Shown here: positions 60,001 to 64,000 of the stretch, piece after piece | Position numbering within the stretch: position 1 is the stretch's first letter | Layout: the number at the start of each line of letters is the position of its first letter | Source: Dillenia suffruticosa | Taxonomy: Eukaryota > Streptophyta > Magnoliopsida > Dilleniales > Dilleniaceae | Assembly (NCBI GenBank): GCA_033439265.1 | Contig: JAVTVX010000002.1 | Coordinates: 2,552,001-2,616,000 of the forward strand | Reading direction: 5' to 3' | Length of the DNA: 64,000 nt | Translations under genes and position numbers: made by a program | The notes under the pieces: model-generated | What the model was told of the DNA's origin: nothing | The model's database searches: none | The model's input: the letters and a program-made list of their open reading frames with translations, nothing else

Positions 60001-63000
60001 TTAAATAGCTTTAGGATCCTAAAAAAAAAAAGCAAAAAAAAAAAAAAAAAAAACAAAACAAAACAAAAGAAAACAAAACAAAAGGAAACAAAAGGATGAC
60101 ATGCCACCAAGGTATTGTCTTTTCAGAAGAATTGGTGATACAAGCACTTCTCCATGTAATTTATTGTAGGTATGATTTTCCAAATTTAGGTTTTTAAATT
60201 TGATATGTGGTGTGCTTGGAAGATGAAATAGCAGCTAATTCTATGAAGCACCGACATGGACACACACTACATAATCGAAGAATGAGTGAAGAGAATTAAG
60301 TACAATTTGAATGAAGTTGGATACACACTACATAATCAGATATGTTTACATATCTGGGTAATCTTATAGGGAAAGATGAGCTGATTATATGTGTTTGAAG
60401 CATGTACTGCGGTGAAGTCTATTTCAGCCTTTAAGTTTACCGAGTTCTATGCATGGATTTGACTACTGCAAATCATTTTTTATTTTACAGAGTCAAGCAT
60501 TTGGTGTAAGAATGATGCTTTATCATACAGTTTAGATTCACAAAATTCAGACTTTAATCAGCTCTATATTAGTTGATATGTGGTCACAATCAGGATTCCG
60601 GTTTTTGAATTGAATTTGCCTAGTCATTAATTGATCAGTAGATGCATGCCCTTCAATTATGATCTCAGGCTGCCCAAGAGGAGGCTACAAAGCAGAAAGA
60701 AGCTTTGACTATAGAAGTTGGGAACCTCAGAAGTGATCTGATACAGATGAGAGATGATAGGGATCGCCAACTCTCACAACTACAGTTTTTAACTGCCGAA
60801 GCCGAAAAGTACAAAGAGTCTACTGGAAAAACTTCTGCGGAGGTGCATAACTTGACTGTGAAATCGAATGAATTGGAGGTTAGAGACCATAATCTCTCTC
60901 TCTCTCTCCCCCTCACACAACTACACACTCACTTTCCTAATTGGTAAGAAAATGTACTAATTTGACTTGTTTTTCCACCGTGTTAAACTTTGATTTCATC
61001 CAAAAGGCAAGATGTTTATACCAAAGTGAGCAAATCAGGACATTAAAGGACCGGCTTATGATCGCAGAGAAGAAGTTGCAGGTAAAAATGTGATGGTTAT
61101 CCATATACAATAATTTATATTTTGTAGTTGAGATGTGTGCCAGTTTCTTGTTCTCCGATGTATTCTGTTGTATATTTTCCGCGACAACTGACAAGTGTGA
61201 GCGCTTCCTATGTTAGGTATCCGACTCAACCGCTTTAGAGACCAAAACAGAATTTGAGCAGCAGAAGAAACTTATAAGTGAATTACAACTTCGTTTGGCT
61301 GAGGCAGAATTCAAAGTTGTTGAAGGGGAGACTCTACGTAAAAAGCTACATAACACCATATTGGTAGCACTCTTGAGCCATAACTCCTGTTATCTTGAGA
61401 GACATTTTACCAAATTAACTCACAATCTGCTTCCTTTGTCCAGGAACTTAAAGGTAATATCCGTGTTTTCTGCAGAGTACGCCCACTATTGCCTGATGAT
61501 GGTCCTGGGACAGACACAAAGGCTATCTCATATCCTACATCAACAGAAGCCTTAGGACGGGGTGTTGAGTTGATGCAGAATGGTAATATTTCTTATAAGA
61601 GCTCAATGAGAAGCTTCATATCCAGCCACTTTCAACTTAAATATCGAAAATCAGGAGCTCATGGTGTGTTTCTCATTTTCAGGGCAAAAACATTCTTTCT
61701 TGTTTGACAAGGTATTTATGCCTGATGCCTCGCAGCAGGATGTTTTTGTTGAAATCTCACAGCTAGTACAAAGTGCTCTTGATGGATATAAGGTGAGTGA
61801 TCATTACTTGGCATTAACTATTATACCATGAATCTAGTCTATCAAGTGACTGCAGTTTTGTGATGCACACAACCCATTCTTCTGCTTCTGTTGGGTTTTG
61901 ATGTTTCTTTTGTCTCCTTTTTATTTTTTTTCTTTGTCCAGGTGTGCATCTTTGCTTATGGACAGACAGGTTCTGGTAAGACCTATACTATGATGGGTAG
62001 GCCTGGAGACCCCGAGCAAAAGGGGCTGATTCCACGCTCACTGGAACAGATATTCCAAACTAGGCAATCTCTGCTAGCTCAAGGCTGGAAATATGAAATG
62101 CAGGTTTGTCTTATGGTCCTCATTCCTCATTCCTTACTGATTCTATAATCAATTCATCATAGAGATTTTTTCCCCGGTCTTCAGGATTTTCTGATGCATT
62201 GCCTCCAACATTGTAGGTGTCAATGTTGGAAATATATAATGAAACAATTAGAGATTTACTATCAACAAATCGACCAAATCCTGAGATGTCAAATGGGAAG
62301 CAGTATGCAATTAAACATGATGCAAATGGAAACACACATGTTTCTGATCTTACTATTGTGGATGTCTGCAGTACCAAAGAAGTTTCCTTTCTATTGAATC
62401 AAGCTGCTCAAAGCAGGTACCGAGTTTTAGCCATGCCACATTAAAGTTGTAAGTCCTTTCATTGTAATGGAAGAACATTCATCTCTAACAATCATAGGAA
62501 ATAGTCTACAATTTCAAGAAAGACTCTGTTTGTTGCTAATTCAAATAGTTGGTATTGATTTCGAAATTGCTTATCCAAATGCTACTAGAGATGCATTTTT
62601 CTGTTTGTTCACTTTGTGATAATAGGATGTATTTTGGGAAAGCTGTCCAAAATAATCTGCTTCTCTTCACCAATATTTACCTTAAGGCCTTTTGCCACCA
62701 AGAATAGCATAGGTGGGATATTGTGTTACATGTATGAGTTTTCCCACGGTGAAACCTCTAAGAATGAAACTTTCTCATGTGCCTCGGTCATATTTCCCTG
62801 GGATCCCCCCCCCCCAAAAAAAAATAATTATCTTTTCGGATTCTGAACTTTGAGAGTTGTATTTGGTTTTCCACAGGTCCGTAGGCAAGACTCAGATGAA
62901 TGAGCAATCATCAAGAAGTCATCTTGTCTTCACTTTGAGGATATCTGGAGTCAATGAGGTAGATATCTATTCTTAGTTCTTTTGATCTTCATGATAATGC

Positions 63001-64000
63001 TTACAAACCATACAATTCTCTTAACTTGAGATCTTTTATGGGGTAGAACACCGAACAACAAGTGCAAGGAGTTCTAAACCTCATTGATTTAGCTGGTAGT
63101 GAGCGTCTCTCCAAGAGTGGTTCAACTGGGGATCGATTGAAAGAAACACAGGTATTGTCAAAATTCAAGAAAAGCTCAATTGTTGCTAACTTGTGTATAT
63201 AAACTGCTTCTGATTATGCCCTTGTTAATATAACCAGGCCATCAATAGAAGTTTATCATCATTAAGTGATGTTATATTTGCACTAGCAAAGAAGGAGGAC
63301 CATATCCCATTTAGGAACTCGAAGCTTACATATCTTCTTCAGGTAACTTCAGAGCATAGCATTGTGATTCTTTCTCCTTTCTCACCTATACTTGTTTTCT
63401 CAATAGTTTTACTTTGTTTGGGATAAAATTCTGTAACTATGCCGAACAAATATTTAAGGAATTATTTGCATAATCAGCTGCCTATTTCTTGTTACTTGTC
63501 ACAAAGTACAGTAATTGAATGGTCAAATATTTCATTAAGTATTTCCTTTTGATATGAGCTATACCTTGATACTTACAGCATCCAGATCTGTCTTGATTGA
63601 ACCAAATAATTCTAAATGGCAGAAACAAAACATTGTGGACGTACATTTTAAATAATTTAATCATGCTTCACTCTTTTGCTCAAAGGCAGAGGGAGAGGAT
63701 ATATCATCTCTTGCTCCAGAAAGATTTATGCGTTTGGCATGTAAAACATGACTTAGGTTAAAAGAACCAGCAGGGTTTTGATTTTCATATTTAACCATCT
63801 GCATTTATTGGTTGGCATTTGAAGATTAAAATTATCTCCCCATTTGCATTTAATCTGTCTAGTAACACAATTATCATGTTTGTTCGTAGTCTGCACAAAG
63901 ATAATCAGAGGTGGTTTTGCTAGTATCCTTCCGTTCATATTTAGCTATTAAATATCTGGATTTCTAATTACCTGCTTCGTACTATCAGCCTTGCCTTGGT
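57031..64000 (+). CDS. ATK3: Kinesin-14, KATB/KATC (ATK2/ATK3) type, right end cut by the window
   Basis: Coding exons: 57031-57237, 58490-58634, 58884-58993, 59114-59233, 59389-59592, 60669-60878, 61007-61081, 61217-61363, 61444-61582, 61683-61792, 61942-62103, 62217-62416, 62877-62958, 63047-63151, 63238-63342 and 63989 onwards. They read 711 codons in frame; Arabidopsis KATC has about 750, so roughly 50 are missing. The N-terminal tail binds microtubules and the middle (about 70-400) is coiled coil ([20 protein letters not shown]). The motor begins near 407 ([16 protein letters not shown]), after the neck [15 protein letters not shown] typical of minus-end kinesins. Motor motifs are GQTGSGKT (496-503), NEQSSRSH (618-625) and DLAGSE (651-656). 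It would move to microtubule minus ends and act in spindle and phragmoplast arrays. The start MVG at 57031 matches the Arabidopsis start; an in-frame upstream extension lacks an ATG. Confidence 0.93.
59572..60228 (+). repeat. 334-bp tandem duplication covering an exon tail and its splice donor in the kinesin gene
   Basis: Copy 1 (59572-59905) starts in exon 5 with GAACAACTTACTTCATCAAA, includes the donor G|GTGAGT at 59592, and runs into the intron. Copy 2 (59906-60228) repeats all of it almost exactly, including a second ATCAAAG|GTGAGT at about 59926. Differences are mainly in an AAAC/A-rich tract. The copied exon piece lies within the 1076-bp intron 59593-60668. Confidence 0.92.
60893..60911 (+). 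repeat. CT microsatellite just inside a kinesin intron
   Basis: CT units begin about 14 bases after the donor GTTAGA at 60879. This is the third intron in the window with this arrangement. Confidence 0.85.

Noticed and set aside
1-64000. CRISPR array, bacterial operon, organelle insertion or endogenous virus
   Set aside because: No regularly spaced repeats, no dense co-directional bacterial-style genes, no plastid or mitochondrial gene order, and no reverse transcriptase, integrase or capsid motifs were seen.

Overview
This is a eudicot nuclear genome window. The genes are split by AT-rich GT-AG introns, the intergenic DNA is AT-rich with poly-A/T and CT/GA, TG and TA microsatellites, and there are SINE-like and degenerate repeat remnants. 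Every recognised protein is a plant family. I see no bacterial, viral or organellar segment, no CRISPR array and no confident tRNA or rRNA gene. I cannot name the species.

Layout from left to right: AT-rich intergenic DNA (1-3550); a CRLK1-type calcium/calmodulin-regulated receptor-like kinase (+, coding 4508-10337, 7 coding exons); a plastid ribosomal protein L24 gene (+, 11687-15640) with several disabling lesions and an antisense F-box/LRR fragment in intron 1; a DFR/anthocyanidin-reductase-like NAD(P)H reductase (+, 16270-18255) with one apparent frameshift; a C2H2 zinc-finger protein with a PARP-like C-terminal domain (-, 21948-23869); about 9.7 kb of gene-poor, repeat-bearing DNA; histone H2A (+, 33933-34946) with a recognisable histone promoter; a divergent GeBP/DUF573-like gene (-, 36894-37610); a class I formin of the FH5 type (-, 38527-45173, 6 exons); a class VI HSP20-like gene (+, 49029-50005); a repeat-bearing gap with a well-bounded SINE; and a kinesin-14 of the KATB/KATC (ATK2/ATK3) type (+, from 57031, running off the right edge).

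The genes are not an operon or pathway, but their order is informative. From memory, Arabidopsis has CRLK1, RPL24, the zinc-finger gene, H2A, FH5, HSP21.7 and the kinesin in the same order around At5g54590-At5g54670. The reductase, zinc finger, H2A and KATB lie around At4g27180-At4g27250. The window therefore looks like an unfractionated version of a block that Arabidopsis keeps as two complementary copies.

Six genes can be spliced by hand into open frames totalling about 8.5 kb of coding sequence without one indel. The neighbouring RPL24 and reductase genes carry at least four frame or splice lesions in about 1.7 kb. That contrast points to local gene decay rather than general sequencing error. 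The other recurring theme is short tandem duplication (tens to about 330 bp), twice copying exon sequence into the following intron, most clearly in the kinesin gene, where an exon tail and its splice donor are duplicated. I found no convincing wholly new system.
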